Source: Streptomyces stelliscabiei (GTDB lineage Bacteria; Actinomycetota; Actinomycetes; Streptomycetales; Streptomycetaceae). From it: DNA of 64,000 nucleotides. The stretch is from the NCBI RefSeq assembly GCF_014873495.1, contig NZ_JADBGF010000001.1, forward strand, positions 6,820,001 through 6,884,000, in the 5' to 3' direction. Of the stretch, positions 36,737-46,535 are shown piece by piece. The position numbers and the translations under genes were made by a program. The notes below the pieces were generated by a model. The model had not been told where the DNA came from. It ran no database searches and saw nothing but the letters and a program-made list of their open reading frames with translations. The first letter of the stretch is position 1; every line of letters starts with the position of its first letter.

Positions 36737-37939
36737 GTGGCCACACCCCCGCCCCTCGGGCCCCAGCCACCTCAGGGCGGTGGCCCGTTCCCGCCCCCGG
36801 GGCAGCCGTACCCGTACCAGGCGCCGCACCAGGTCCCGGGTCAGGCCTGGGGACAGGCCTGGGGGCGGGCGTACCCGGCGCCGAGGCCCGCGCCGCCCGT
36901 CAACGGGCTCGCGATCGCCGCGCTCGTGCTCGGGGTGCTGTGCTTCCTGCCGGGCGTCGGGCTGCTCCTGGGGCTCCTCGCGCTGGCGCAGATCCGGAAG
37001 AAGGGGGAGCGCGGCAAGGGCATGGCGGTGGCCGGAATCGTGCTCTCGACGGTCGGCGCGCTGCTGACGACGCTCGCGTTCACCACGGGTGGCGCGCGCG
37101 GCGCGTGGGAGGGCCTGCGTGACGCGGCGAACGGTGTGGGCGGCACCTTCTCGGTGGCCACGGGCGAGTGCTTCGACACGCCGAGCGGCTCCTTGGAGGG
37201 GTACACGGACGACGTCGACGTCGTGCCGTGCGACGGCGAGCACGATGCCGAGGTGTTCGCCGGCTTCTCGCTGCCGGACGGCCCCTACCCGGGCGACGAC
37301 GCGGTCACCGAGGCCGCCGACGGCCGGTGCTACGCGCGCTCGGCGTCCTACGTGATGGACCCCTGGGGTCTCCCGGCCGACGTCGACGTCTACTACTTCA
37401 CGCCGACCCGGGAGAGCTGGCGGTACGGCGACCGCGAGATCACCTGCATGTTCGGCAACACGGACCCCGAGGGCGGCCTGACCGGCTCGCTGCGGCAGGA
37501 CGAGACCACCCTCGACGACGACCAGCTCGCCTTCCTGAAGGCCGACGCGATCCTGGACGACGCCTTCGACGGGATACCCGACACGGAGTACGTCGAGGAC
37601 GACCTGGCCGGGCACAAGGCGTGGGCGTCGCAGGTGGCCGCGGCCCTGGAACGGCAGACGAGGGCGTTGCGCGCGCACGACTGGGAGCCGGGCGCCGAGC
37701 AGGCGGTCACCGACTACGCCGAGGCGCTGGACCGCGCACGCGAGGAGTGGCGGGCGGCGCACGGGGCCGACGACGCCGGGGACTTCACCGACCACTGGGA
37801 CAAGGCGCACCGGCTGACCGACGGCCCGAAGGCGGTCACCGCCCGCGAGGCTCTGGGGCTGGCCACCGAGGCGCCGACGGGCGACGACGAGGGCACCGGC
37901 AGGGGCGGAGACGACGGCGAGACCGAAGCGGAGGTGTGA
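36737..37939 (+). CDS. DUF4190 / septum-formation-domain membrane protein
   Basis: 400 aa from GTG 36737 (SD AGGAG). Residues 1-55 are a Pro/Gly/Gln-rich cytoplasmic segment (QPYPYQAPHQVPGQ). Two membrane helices at 58-120 (LAIAALVLGVLCFLPGVGLL and VAGIVLSTVGALL) form the DUF4190 unit. The extracellular part (140-280) has paired cysteines in GECFD, VPCDGEHDAEVF, GRCYA and TCMFG, matching the septum-formation domain. The C-terminus is acidic. Such proteins are common in Streptomyces, and the role is unproven, probably cell envelope. The frame extends upstream to 36548, but the extra residues are unconvincing. Confidence 0.8.
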   Translation: MATPPPLGPQPPQGGGPFPPPGQPYPYQAPHQVPGQAWGQAWGRAYPAPRPAPPVNGLAIAALVLGVLCFLPGVGLLLGLLALAQIRKKGERGKGMAVAGIVLSTVGALLTTLAFTTGGARGAWEGLRDAANGVGGTFSVATGECFDTPSGSLEGYTDDVDVVPCDGEHDAEVFAGFSLPDGPYPGDDAVTEAADGRCYARSASYVMDPWGLPADVDVYYFTPTRESWRYGDREITCMFGNTDPEGGLTGSLRQDETTLDDDQLAFLKADAILDDAFDGIPDTEYVEDDLAGHKAWASQVAAALERQTRALRAHDWEPGAEQAVTDYAEALDRAREEWRAAHGADDAGDFTDHWDKAHRLTDGPKAVTAREALGLATEAPTGDDEGTGRGGDDGETEAEV

Positions 37940-38086
37940 CGGTACCCATAGTGGGGAGAAAGTGCCTGCGTAAAGCCCTCCGCGGACACATGTCATCACA
38001 TCGAGTGATTCTCTGGCCTTTGCTTGCATGGCCGAACCCACGGTTGCCACGCTGTTGCTGTCTGTACATCCAGAGGGGAGCGGCCA

Positions 38087-38839
38087 GTGACTTTCGGTGA
38101 GCAGCCGGCGTACTTGCGTGTCGCGGGTGATCTCCGCAGGAAGATCGTGAACGGATCGCTGCCGCCGCACACCCGCCTTCCCTCGCAGGCCCGTATCCGC
38201 GAGGAGTACGGCGTTTCGGACACGGTCGCGCTGGAGGCCCGAAAGGTGCTCATGGCCGAGGGGCTGGTGGAAGGCCGCTCCGGTTCGGGGACGTACGTGC
38301 GAGAGCGGCCGGTGCCGCGCCGGGTCGCCCGCTCCGGGTTCCGGCCCGCCGGCGGCGCCACACCCTTCCGCCAGGAGCAGGCCGACATCGCGGCGCGCGG
38401 CACCTGGGAGTCGCGCAGCGATCAGGTCGAGGCGGGCCGGACGGTCGCGGAGCGGCTCGCGATCCAGACCGGCGACCGTGTGATGTGCACCCGGTACACC
38501 TTCCGGGACGCGGGGGAGGCCATGATGCTCTCCACCTCCTGGGAGCCCCTCGCCGTCACGGGCCGCACCCCCGTGATGCTTCCCGAGGAGGGGCCCCTCG
38601 GGGGCATGGGCGTCGTCGAGCGCATGGCGGCGATCGACATCGTCGTCGACAACGTCACCGAGGAGGTCGGCGCCCGCCCCGGCCTCGCCGAGGAGCTGCT
38701 CGCCCTCGGCGGCGTCCCCGGGCATGTCGTCCTGGTCGTCCAGCGCACGTACTTCGCCTCCGGCCGGCCGGTCGAGACGGCGGACGTGGTGGTCCCGGCG
38801 GATCGCTACCAGGTGGCGTATCACCTGCCGGTGAAGTGA
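38087..38839 (+). CDS. GntR-family (HutC/UTRA) transcription regulator
   Basis: 250 aa from GTG 38087 (SD GAGGGGAG); the 38024 start adds an implausible leader. The winged helix lies at residues 10-75 (YLRVAGDLRRKIVNGSLPP, then RLPSQARIREEYGVS and LVEGRSGSGTYVRER). The UTRA ligand domain follows at 105-245, with VMCTRYTFRDAGEAMMLSTS and VQRTYFASGRPVETADVVVP. Target genes are not evident. Confidence 0.9.
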   Translation: MTFGEQPAYLRVAGDLRRKIVNGSLPPHTRLPSQARIREEYGVSDTVALEARKVLMAEGLVEGRSGSGTYVRERPVPRRVARSGFRPAGGATPFRQEQADIAARGTWESRSDQVEAGRTVAERLAIQTGDRVMCTRYTFRDAGEAMMLSTSWEPLAVTGRTPVMLPEEGPLGGMGVVERMAAIDIVVDNVTEEVGARPGLAEELLALGGVPGHVVLVVQRTYFASGRPVETADVVVPADRYQVAYHLPVK

Positions 38840-39284
38840 GGTCGTGCCGCTGCCCGTTCGGAAATCGGGCTCATCGCGGGAGTAGGGGGCGGTGGTGCGG
38901 GCATGGGGCAAGTGGCCTTTGCCGGAGGGAAGTTGGGCATGTGGGGGCTTCGGGGGTACATCCGAACGTAGTTCGAATTCGGTCGTTCTTGCCGCCGGGG
39001 CGCGAGGACGTCCGGTAGCTGCCCGTTTCGTGCGACGGGCGCGGGACCGCTGCTCGTCGGAGCGCTGCGGGGCGCGCGGGTGGTGATCGGCGGCGCGCGC
39101 GACGGAGTGCGCCCCCCTCGTCTTGGCTGGTTGCGTACCTCTTTGTGAAAAGACAGATTCGCTGCGTGAAGGTTAGGCGTACGCTCGGGCATATGCGGAT
39201 TGCGGTTTCCTTAGGTGACGGGGCGCGGCGGCATCCGGGGGCGGGACCTGGGCGGGCCGGGGCGGGAAGGAGCGGTGGGGGTCG
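38840..39284. other. Gap between GntR and SPOR-like genes
   Basis: 445 bp with no supported gene. It probably contains the promoter for the following small gene. Confidence 0.4.
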
Positions 39285-39494
39285 ATGAACGACGGCACGA
39301 TCACTCTTCCCTGGCTCGTGGTGCGGCAGGACGACAACGGCAATCGCTACCGGGTGGGCCGGTACGCGACGCGCGCCGAGGCGCAGCAGATCGCGGACAG
39401 CCTCGACAGTCGCGGTCACAAGCAGCTCTACTGGGTCGAACGCATCGGGCAGAACGGGCACAACGGGCAGAACGGCCACGGTGGGAGCAACTGA
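39285..39494 (+). CDS. SPOR-like small protein
   Basis: 69 aa. The sequence WLVVRQDDNGNRYRVGRYAT, then RAEAQQIADSLDSRGHKQLYW, resembles a SPOR/sporulation-related-repeat fold or the small DUF found upstream of Nudix genes in Streptomyces. It ends with an Asn/Gly/His repeat (GQNGHNGQNGHGG). Function is unknown. It lies 45 bp before the Nudix gene and is likely co-transcribed with it. Confidence 0.75.
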   Translation: MNDGTITLPWLVVRQDDNGNRYRVGRYATRAEAQQIADSLDSRGHKQLYWVERIGQNGHNGQNGHGGSN

Positions 39495-39539
39495 TCCACC
39501 CCGCCCGGCGTCCGTGTCCGCTCCCGTAGGCTCCCGCGC

Positions 39540-39944
39540 ATGACCGAACCGATCGTGGTGGTGGGAGCCGCTCTGCTGAATGACGGGCGCCTGCTCGCGG
39601 CACGCCGCAGCGCACCGCCTGAGCTGGCCGGACGCTGGGAACTGCCCGGCGGCAAGGTGGAGCCCGACGAGTCGCCCGAACAGGCGCTCGTGCGTGAGTT
39701 GCGCGAGGAGTTGGGCGTCGAGGCGAAGTCCGCGGAGCGGGTGCCCGGCGAGTGGCCGGTGCGGCCGGGGTATGTCCTCCAGGTCTGGATCGCGCATCTG
39801 CTGTCCGGTGAGCCGCGGCCGCTGGAGGACCACGACGAGCTGCGGTGGCTGACCGTGGACGAGGTGTGGGACGTCGACTGGCTGGACCAGGACGTGCCGG
39901 CCGTGATGGAGGCGGCGCGGGTGGCCTGGGGCGACGCCGGCTGA
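39540..39944 (+). CDS. Nudix hydrolase, MutT-like
   Basis: 134 aa with a full Nudix box: GGKVEPDESPEQALVRELRE followed by ELGV. It is the 8-oxo-dGTP diphosphatase (MutT) size and pattern, with the ELPGGKVE start of the box. Probably removes oxidised nucleotides. Follows the SPOR-like gene at 45 bp. Confidence 0.9.
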   Translation: MTEPIVVVGAALLNDGRLLAARRSAPPELAGRWELPGGKVEPDESPEQALVRELREELGVEAKSAERVPGEWPVRPGYVLQVWIAHLLSGEPRPLEDHDELRWLTVDEVWDVDWLDQDVPAVMEAARVAWGDAG

Positions 39945-40311
39945 GCAGTCGATCCCCGGGTGTCATGGCCCGTCGGGGGTCAGTGCCGGCCCCGGGTGCG
40001 GGGTGTGTTCGTCGGCCCGCTGACTGCCCGTACGAGCCGCCCGGGACACCCGCGCCACCCGCGCGGTCCGGGAGTGTCGCCCGGGAGTGCCGCCACTTCG
40101 CCCCCGGGATGCCGCGGCGGTGAGTATCGTGGCTGCGGGTCGAGTGCGGCCGATCGCGCGGTTCTCCGCGCTCCCTGCGGGCCCGTCCTGGGTGCGCTCC
40201 CTACGCCGTTCGTGCCACAGTGCGCCCTCGTGCGCGGTACTTCGGCAGGGATATCGGGTATGTGCCCATTAACCCCATGAAACCGGACAGGGTCTGCTTC
40301 TGGACTGGGAA
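39945..40311. other. Gap before the RsbW-like gene
   Basis: 367 bp with no supported gene. The promoter of the following gene should be here. Confidence 0.4.
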
Positions 40312-40719
40312 GTGATCGGCGTGATCGACAGCGGAGACGACTGCGCCGAGTGGACCTTTCCGGCGGAGCCGGGGGCGGTGCGGGACGCGCGCGCCGTGGT
40401 CCGGAGGCAACTGCGCGAGTGGGGCCTCGATGTGCTCGGGGACATCACCGTCCTGTTGGTGAGCGAGCTGGTGACCAATGCGCTGCGGCACGCCACCGGA
40501 CCCATCGGGGTGCGGCTCGTGCGTCCCTCCGGCCCCTCGGGCGCACTCCTGGTCGAGGTTTCCGATCCACTGCCCGATCCGCCCCGCGAACGCGCGGCCG
40601 ATGTCGACGACGAGAGCGGCCGGGGTCTGCAGTTGGTGGCCTGTTCCTCACGGGCCTGGGGTACCCGCCCCGGCGAAGCGGGCAAGACCGTGTGGTTCGA
40701 ACTCGCGGTTCCCGGCTGA
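40312..40719 (+). CDS. RsbW/SpoIIAB-type ATP-binding protein
   Basis: 135 aa HATPase_c_2 domain: VSELVTNALRHA (N box), EVSDPLPDPP (G1), DDESGRGLQLVACSS (lid) and GKTVWFEL. An anti-sigma-factor or anti-anti-sigma kinase type. It lies 315 bp before a multidomain PP2C phosphatase with its own HATPase domain, suggesting a stress-signalling pair. Confidence 0.88.
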   Translation: MIGVIDSGDDCAEWTFPAEPGAVRDARAVVRRQLREWGLDVLGDITVLLVSELVTNALRHATGPIGVRLVRPSGPSGALLVEVSDPLPDPPRERAADVDDESGRGLQLVACSSRAWGTRPGEAGKTVWFELAVPG

Positions 40720-41034
40720 GCGGGCCTGTCGGCGTACGGGCCGAAGAACCCGGTGCACGGCGGGAGTCCACGGCGTACGGTTCGAGCGGGGGCGGCTCCC
40801 CGGGGCGCGCGTGCGACCGACTTATTCAAGCCAGTAGCGCTGGCTGGAGTCTTTGATTCGAGAGGGCACCGCCTGGTTAGAAGACTTGGGAGTATGTTCC
40901 GGCCGGTCCAAAAATGATCGGGACCGTGCTGTGATCGTGAACACCGTGTTGTGCGGCGCCGTAGTGCTGGATACTGCGGGCAGCCGCCCCTGGTGACCGA
41001 AGCCGGACGCGGTGAGCTGGAGGGGACGGTTCGC

Positions 41035-43854
41035 GTGAGCGAGATACCAGCGAAGGCCACGGAGTCCACGGGTTCCCGGAACCCGTCGGACCGCGCGAGG
41101 CCCGAGGCCGCAGAAGATTCCGGCCTGGGCGGAGCCACGCGCGACAGCGGGGCCGCACGCGGCGAAGCGGGCGACGGCCGCCCGGGTCGCAGGTCCGGGA
41201 ACCCAGGGCCACAGGGGCGGCCGTCCGGGGAGCGAACGCCCGAGGGGCGACCGTCCGACGCGCGCGCCGGTGATGCCGGCGGTTCCAGCGGTGCCGAGGG
41301 TGGCGCGAGTGTCATGGGTGGTCACGGCACCGGGGACTCGATGTGGCAGACCAGCGCGCCGGGATCCATCTACGACTACATCAAGGTCGCCTCGTTCTCG
41401 ATCGGCGCCGACGGGCTCGTCGACCAGTGGAGCCTGCGCGCCGAGCAGTTGTTCGGCATATCCGCCGAGCGGGCCGTGGGGATGGACCCCATCGAGGCGT
41501 TCATCGACCCCGACCGGCGTGAAGAGGGCCAGCGGAAAATGGCCGAGGTCCTCGACGGCCGGGAGTGGACCGGTGTGGTCCCCTTCCGTGTGCCGGGTCC
41601 CGACGGGGCTGAGGGGCTGGCCGAGGTCTATGTGATGCCCACCACCGTGGACGGCGGTGAACGGGCCGCGGTGTGCATCGTCGTGGACGTCCGGACCCTG
41701 CGCCGGATCGAGACCGATCTTGCCGCTTCGCAGTCGATTTTCGGCCAATCCCCGTTCGGTTTCATTCTGATCGACACCGATCTCCAAGTGAGGCGCGCCA
41801 ACCAGCGTTTCGCCGCCATCTACGGCGGCGAGGTGGACGACCACCGCGGCCGGGGCGTCCGCGACTATCTGCAGTCCCCGGAGGCCGAGCGGGTCGAGGC
41901 CACCCTGCGCCGCGTCCTGGAGACCGGCGAGTCGATCACCGACATGCACATCACGGGCTTCGTGCCCGGCTCCGAGGAACGCCGCCACTGGTCCATCAAC
42001 CTCTACCGCGTGCACAGCGGCACCGGCCGCCCCATCGGCATCGCCTGGCTCGGCACCGACATCACGGCCCGTCGCTCCGCCGCCCGTGAGGCCGCCGCCG
42101 CCCGCCGCAACCTCGCCCTCCTCAACGAGGCCGGCGCACGCATCGGCAACTCCCTCGATTTGGAGACGACCGCCCGCGAACTGCTCGACGTCGTCGTCCC
42201 CGGCTTCTGCGACCTGGCCACCGTCGACCTCTACCAGGGCCTCCTGGTGGGCGACGAGACCCCGCCCGGCCTCGCCGACGGCAGCGCCGAACTGCGCCGC
42301 GTCGCCTTCGCCAGCGCCGTCTCCGACGCGCCCTTCGTCGGCGGACCCGCCCCCGTGCGGGTCGGCGCGGTCCACCACTACCCGTTCAACTCCCCTTGCG
42401 CGGACGCCCTGCGCACCGCCCGCCCCCAGGAGGTGCCGGAGGAGGGCAACCTCATCCAGTCGACGCTCGCCGTGCCGATGGTCGCGCACGACACCGTCGT
42501 CGGACTCGTGCAGTTCTCCCGCACGAAGGGCAGCGAGCCGTTCGGCGAACGCGACCGGGGCCTGGCCGTCGAACTGGCCGCACGCGCCGCCGTCTGTATC
42601 GACAACGCGCGCCTGTACCGCCGCGAGCACGAGCGCGCCCTCATCCTCCAGCGCTCCCTGCTGCCGCCGGGCGACCCCGAGGCCTCCGGGCTCGACATCG
42701 CCTGCCGCTATCTGCCGGGCAACGCGGCCACCGAGGTCGGCGGCGACTGGTTCGACGTCATCGAACTCCCCGGCCACCGCACGGCACTCGTCGTCGGCGA
42801 CGTGATGGGCCGCGGACTGCGGGCGGCGGTGGCGATGGGCGAACTGCGCACGGCTGTGCGCACGTTGGCCCTGCTGGACCTCGAACCGGCAGAGGTCCTC
42901 TCGGCACTCGACGAGATCGCCCGCGGCCTCGGCACCCCCGGCGGCGGCCAGTCGGCCTCCCGCACCTCAGCCAGCCGCCCCCGCGACAAGGATCTCTCCG
43001 AGGTCTACCTCGCCACCTGCGTCTACGCCGTCTACGACTCGGTGACCCGCCGCTGCACCTTCGCCAACGCGGGCCATCTGCCGCCGGTGCTGGTCGAGCC
43101 CGGCGAGAGCGCGCTGATGCTCGACGTGCCGCCCGGCATGCCGCTCGGCGTCGGCGGCGAGCCCTTCGAGGAGGTGGAGGTCGAACTACCCGAAGGCGCA
43201 CTGTTGGCGCTCTACACGGATGGACTGGTCGAATCCCGCGACCATCCCCTCGACGAGGGCCTCCAGGCGTTCGTCGGCGCGCTCACGGACCCCGCACAGC
43301 CGCCGACCGCGCTGCGCGGCGACGCCCCCCGGTCGCTGGAGGACGTCTGCGACCACGTCCTCAACACCCTCGACACCCACCACGGCGAGGACGACATCGC
43401 GCTGCTGATGGCCCGTGTCCAGGGGCTGCCGGAGGACTCCGTCGGCGACTGGACCCTGCCGCGTGAGCCGCGCAGCGTGGGCCGCGCCCGCGAGCACGCC
43501 CGCGGCCGGTTGCAGGCCTGGGACCTGGAACCCCTCATCGACACGGCGGAACTGCTGGTCAGCGAGCTTGTCACCAACGCGCTGCGGTACGGCGAGGGCG
43601 AGATACGGCTGCGGCTCCTGCTCGACAGAACGCTTGTCTGCGAGGTGTGGGACGCGGGTCTCGTGCAGCCCCGGCGGCGCCGGGCGCGTGACACCGACGA
43701 GGGCGGGCGAGGGCTCCAGCTCGTCGGCCTGCTGTCCGCCGCGTGGGGGTCCCGCCGGACGCCTCGCGGCAAGACCGTGTGGTTCGAACTGCCGCTGCCG
43801 GGTGGGGAGCACGGGCTGACGGATCCGGCGGAGGCGTTGCTGAGCCTGTTCTAG
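41035..43854 (+). CDS. PAS-GAF-PP2C (SpoIIE) phosphatase with C-terminal HATPase domain
   Basis: 939 aa from GTG 41035 (SD GGAGGGGACGG). Residues 1-100 are a disordered Ser/Arg/Gly-rich segment. Two PAS domains (about 110-230 and 235-345) are followed by a GAF domain (360-520), a PP2C/SpoIIE phosphatase (540-770: GGDWFDVIELPG, VGDVMGRGLRAAVAMG and YTDGLVESRD) and an RsbW-type HATPase (800-920: SELVTNALRYGEG and GGRGLQLVGLLSA). It would sense light, redox or ligands and adjust phosphorylation of anti-sigma antagonists. Linked to the preceding RsbW-like gene. Confidence 0.93.
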   Translation: MSEIPAKATESTGSRNPSDRARPEAAEDSGLGGATRDSGAARGEAGDGRPGRRSGNPGPQGRPSGERTPEGRPSDARAGDAGGSSGAEGGASVMGGHGTGDSMWQTSAPGSIYDYIKVASFSIGADGLVDQWSLRAEQLFGISAERAVGMDPIEAFIDPDRREEGQRKMAEVLDGREWTGVVPFRVPGPDGAEGLAEVYVMPTTVDGGERAAVCIVVDVRTLRRIETDLAASQSIFGQSPFGFILIDTDLQVRRANQRFAAIYGGEVDDHRGRGVRDYLQSPEAERVEATLRRVLETGESITDMHITGFVPGSEERRHWSINLYRVHSGTGRPIGIAWLGTDITARRSAAREAAAARRNLALLNEAGARIGNSLDLETTARELLDVVVPGFCDLATVDLYQGLLVGDETPPGLADGSAELRRVAFASAVSDAPFVGGPAPVRVGAVHHYPFNSPCADALRTARPQEVPEEGNLIQSTLAVPMVAHDTVVGLVQFSRTKGSEPFGERDRGLAVELAARAAVCIDNARLYRREHERALILQRSLLPPGDPEASGLDIACRYLPGNAATEVGGDWFDVIELPGHRTALVVGDVMGRGLRAAVAMGELRTAVRTLALLDLEPAEVLSALDEIARGLGTPGGGQSASRTSASRPRDKDLSEVYLATCVYAVYDSVTRRCTFANAGHLPPVLVEPGESALMLDVPPGMPLGVGGEPFEEVEVELPEGALLALYTDGLVESRDHPLDEGLQAFVGALTDPAQPPTALRGDAPRSLEDVCDHVLNTLDTHHGEDDIALLMARVQGLPEDSVGDWTLPREPRSVGRAREHARGRLQAWDLEPLIDTAELLVSELVTNALRYGEGEIRLRLLLDRTLVCEVWDAGLVQPRRRRARDTDEGGRGLQLVGLLSAAWGSRRTPRGKTVWFELPLPGGEHGLTDPAEALLSLF

Positions 43855-43885
43855 GGCGGAGTGCCGGGGACCGGGACTCGCCCGG

Positions 43886-46279
43886 TCAGAACTGGCCGCC
43901 CGCCGTTCTGCGGGCGCGGGTCGCCGTCCCGCCGTAGCAGGCGGGGCCCCGCAGGTCGGCCCGGCCGTCGCCGCCGGGGGGCTCGCCGAGGACGATGCCG
44001 CCCAGCAGAGCACCGGCCAGGCCGTCGCCGACGGGGCCGCCGTACGGATTGCCGTACGCCCGGACGTCCTGCTCGGCGAGGTGCCGGGCCTCCTGGGCGA
44101 GGGCGTGGGCGCGCCGGGTGTCCGCCGCCGTTTCCACGTTCTCGTCCTGCCCGGCGGAGTCCGTCGGCATCGCCTGCGTCAGATGCCGTTCCGCCTCCCA
44201 CAGCCGGGTCCTGGCCCGCGCGCCCACCGCTCCCCGGTGCGTGGTGACGAAGTCCGCCGCGGTGGCGACCGCGCTGTGGGCCGGGAGGAACCAGCGGTCC
44301 TGACGGCGCAGGACGTCGAAGGGGTCGTCGTACGGGCCGGTGGAACGGCCAGCCTGCCCGGCGGTCACCGTGGCGTGCGCCAGCTCGGCGGCGAGCCGTT
44401 CCACCCCGGTCACGAACAGGTCCGCCTGGTCGATGGCGCCCTCGGCGGCCCGCAGGTGTGCGGCCGCGGTGTGCAGGTCGCCCGGATAGGCGGCCTGGCG
44501 GGCCCGGTTCAGCTCGGTGGTGGCGAAGACCAGGCGGTCCTTGGCCTGTTCGACATGGCCGGCGACGGGGAGCGAGACGGCCGGGGTGTAGTCCTCGCGC
44601 AGGGTGGTGAGGGTGGTGGCCGCTGTCGCCGTGCGGCCGGCCAGCTCGCGGAAGCGGGTCTCCGCGCACTCCAGGGCGGGGGTGATGTCCCGCTCCAGGG
44701 CTCGGAGTTGGTCGAAGGCGGGCGTCGCCGTGTCGAGCCGCCGCTGTGCGGTCGTGCACCGGGTGAGGATCTCTTCCAGCAGCGCGCGTTCCTCGTCGGG
44801 CGGCAGGGCGCCGCGCTCCTCGTCCAGCCGCAGATCCGCCCGGCAGGCCCCCGCCAGCTCCCGCCGCGCGTCCGCCAACGCCTCCACGAACGGCTGTACC
44901 GCGTCCCGGCCCGCAGGGGTCTCGGCGAAGGGCATGGCCGGGTCGAGGGGGATCGCGGCCTCCGAGCGGGGCTCGGCCGAGTCGACTGTGGGGGGTCCGG
45001 CGTCCGCGTCGGTGGGGCCGGTCGGTTGCGCCGCGTGGGGTGTGGGTGGGGCGGCGTCGGGATCGGGTGGGGTGGGGTCGGGCGGGCCTTGTTCCTCGGG
45101 TGGGGCGGAGTCGGAGACCGCCGGGCCTTCTCCGTGCGGCTGCGGCCGAGGCACGGCTTCCGGCTGCGGATCGGGCTCGGCGTCTTCGGCGGGGCCGGCC
45201 GGGGTCTTTGCGGAGGGCTCGGTGTCGTCGTGGTCCGTGGGCCGGTCCGGGGGCGGCTCGGCGGCGACGTGACCCGGGCGGGCCGCCGCGAAGCGGAGTT
45301 CCTCGGCGCTGGTACGGACACTGTCGTCGGTCTCGACGAGCAGCCGCTGGGCCCGGAGGTGGAGGTCGGACAGGGGGCTGGTCGGCGGTTCGTACGTGCC
45401 GGTCGGCGTCGTGCGCAGCTGGGCGCGGCGTCGGCGTCGTACGAGCGAGTACGCGGCCACGGCGACGGCCGCGCCCGCGGCGGCCACCGGCAGGATCAGG
45501 TCCGCCCCGGAGGCCTCGTCACCGACCGGCGCCGCCGCGCCGATGCCGGGCGCCACCGGCCGTGCGCCGGTGGCCGGGGGCGCGAGTGGCACCGCGACGG
45601 CCGGGTCGCCGGGTCCGACGCCGGCACCCTGCCCCAGGGGCCACCCGTCGATGACCGGGATCGCGGACGCTGCGGGATCGACCGGATGTGCGGGGCGACT
45701 TCTCGTACGGTCTGTCGCCCCGGGGGAGCCGTCGCTGTCCGGAGTGCCGGGAGGCCGGTCGGCGATGGGGCCGACGGTTGTCGTGCCTGCGTACTGCGTC
45801 CCGGACGGCTTGTTGTCGTGGGGTGGGGCGGGTTGTCGGTCGGCGGTGGGGTCGACGGGTGTCGTGCTTGTGTCCTGCGTCGGGGACGGCTTGTCGTCGT
45901 GGGGTGGGGCGGATTGTCTCTCGGCAGCCGGTCCGACGGCTGTCCTTCCCGCGTCCGGCGGCGCCTCGGTCGGCTCGTCGCCGTGCGCGGGCGCCGGGGG
46001 TCCGGTGGCGGTACCCCTTGCCGCTGTCCCGTTCCCGGACGGTGTTCCGGACAGCTCGCCGCCGACCGCGGGCACCACCTGGGGCGCACCCGGGGCCGTG
46101 TCGCCCGCGTGGCGTGTGTCGGCGGGGCGGTCCGTGGATCGTTGTTCGGCCGGTTGCGTGGTCGTGGGGAGCAGGAGCCAGGCCAAGGCTGCGAGCACCC
46201 CGAAGGCGGTGTGGGCCAGGCGCACGGCTATGTGCGACGTGGCGCCCCGCGCTCGGCTCCTTCTCAGACGCGACGTCAC
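43886..46279 (-). CDS. Membrane protein related to TPM-domain proteins but lacking the TPM domain
   Basis: 797 aa. The N-terminus has one hydrophobic segment (FGVLAALAWLLLPTTT). Then a Pro/Thr/Asp-rich stretch (45-250) contains three near-copies of a unit like TADRQPAPPHDNKPSGTQ. A second membrane helix lies near 265-285 (LPVAAAGAAVAVAAYSLV-RRRRR), and a long helical coiled region at 480-740 ends in a Gly-rich GGPVGDGLAGALLGGIV tail. The helical region and tail are those of Streptomyces TPM-domain proteins, but the TPM domain expected after the signal peptide is replaced by the Pro-rich repeats. Function unknown. Confidence 0.65.
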   Translation of the reverse strand: MTSRLRRSRARGATSHIAVRLAHTAFGVLAALAWLLLPTTTQPAEQRSTDRPADTRHAGDTAPGAPQVVPAVGGELSGTPSGNGTAARGTATGPPAPAHGDEPTEAPPDAGRTAVGPAAERQSAPPHDDKPSPTQDTSTTPVDPTADRQPAPPHDNKPSGTQYAGTTTVGPIADRPPGTPDSDGSPGATDRTRSRPAHPVDPAASAIPVIDGWPLGQGAGVGPGDPAVAVPLAPPATGARPVAPGIGAAAPVGDEASGADLILPVAAAGAAVAVAAYSLVRRRRRAQLRTTPTGTYEPPTSPLSDLHLRAQRLLVETDDSVRTSAEELRFAAARPGHVAAEPPPDRPTDHDDTEPSAKTPAGPAEDAEPDPQPEAVPRPQPHGEGPAVSDSAPPEEQGPPDPTPPDPDAAPPTPHAAQPTGPTDADAGPPTVDSAEPRSEAAIPLDPAMPFAETPAGRDAVQPFVEALADARRELAGACRADLRLDEERGALPPDEERALLEEILTRCTTAQRRLDTATPAFDQLRALERDITPALECAETRFRELAGRTATAATTLTTLREDYTPAVSLPVAGHVEQAKDRLVFATTELNRARQAAYPGDLHTAAAHLRAAEGAIDQADLFVTGVERLAAELAHATVTAGQAGRSTGPYDDPFDVLRRQDRWFLPAHSAVATAADFVTTHRGAVGARARTRLWEAERHLTQAMPTDSAGQDENVETAADTRRAHALAQEARHLAEQDVRAYGNPYGGPVGDGLAGALLGGIVLGEPPGGDGRADLRGPACYGGTATRARRTAGGQF

Positions 46280-46535
46280 ATTGGGGAGCGTATGGCCGGA
46301 CTCGCGCGGTCGCGAGCGGGGTGCGGCGGAGTGGGGGAGACGAGGGCCGGCGCCGACGGCGTAGGCCTGTCAGGACCGCTTCCCTCGCGAGGCTGGTCCT
46401 GATCGTCGCCGGCTCGGTGCGGTCGTACCTCGCGAGCCGTCCCGGCCGCGTCGCCACCCGGTGACGCCCGGATGGTGACGCGCGGCGACCGCGATGCCCC
46501 GGATGACGACCCGCACAACCCCCGAGGGCCGGCCC

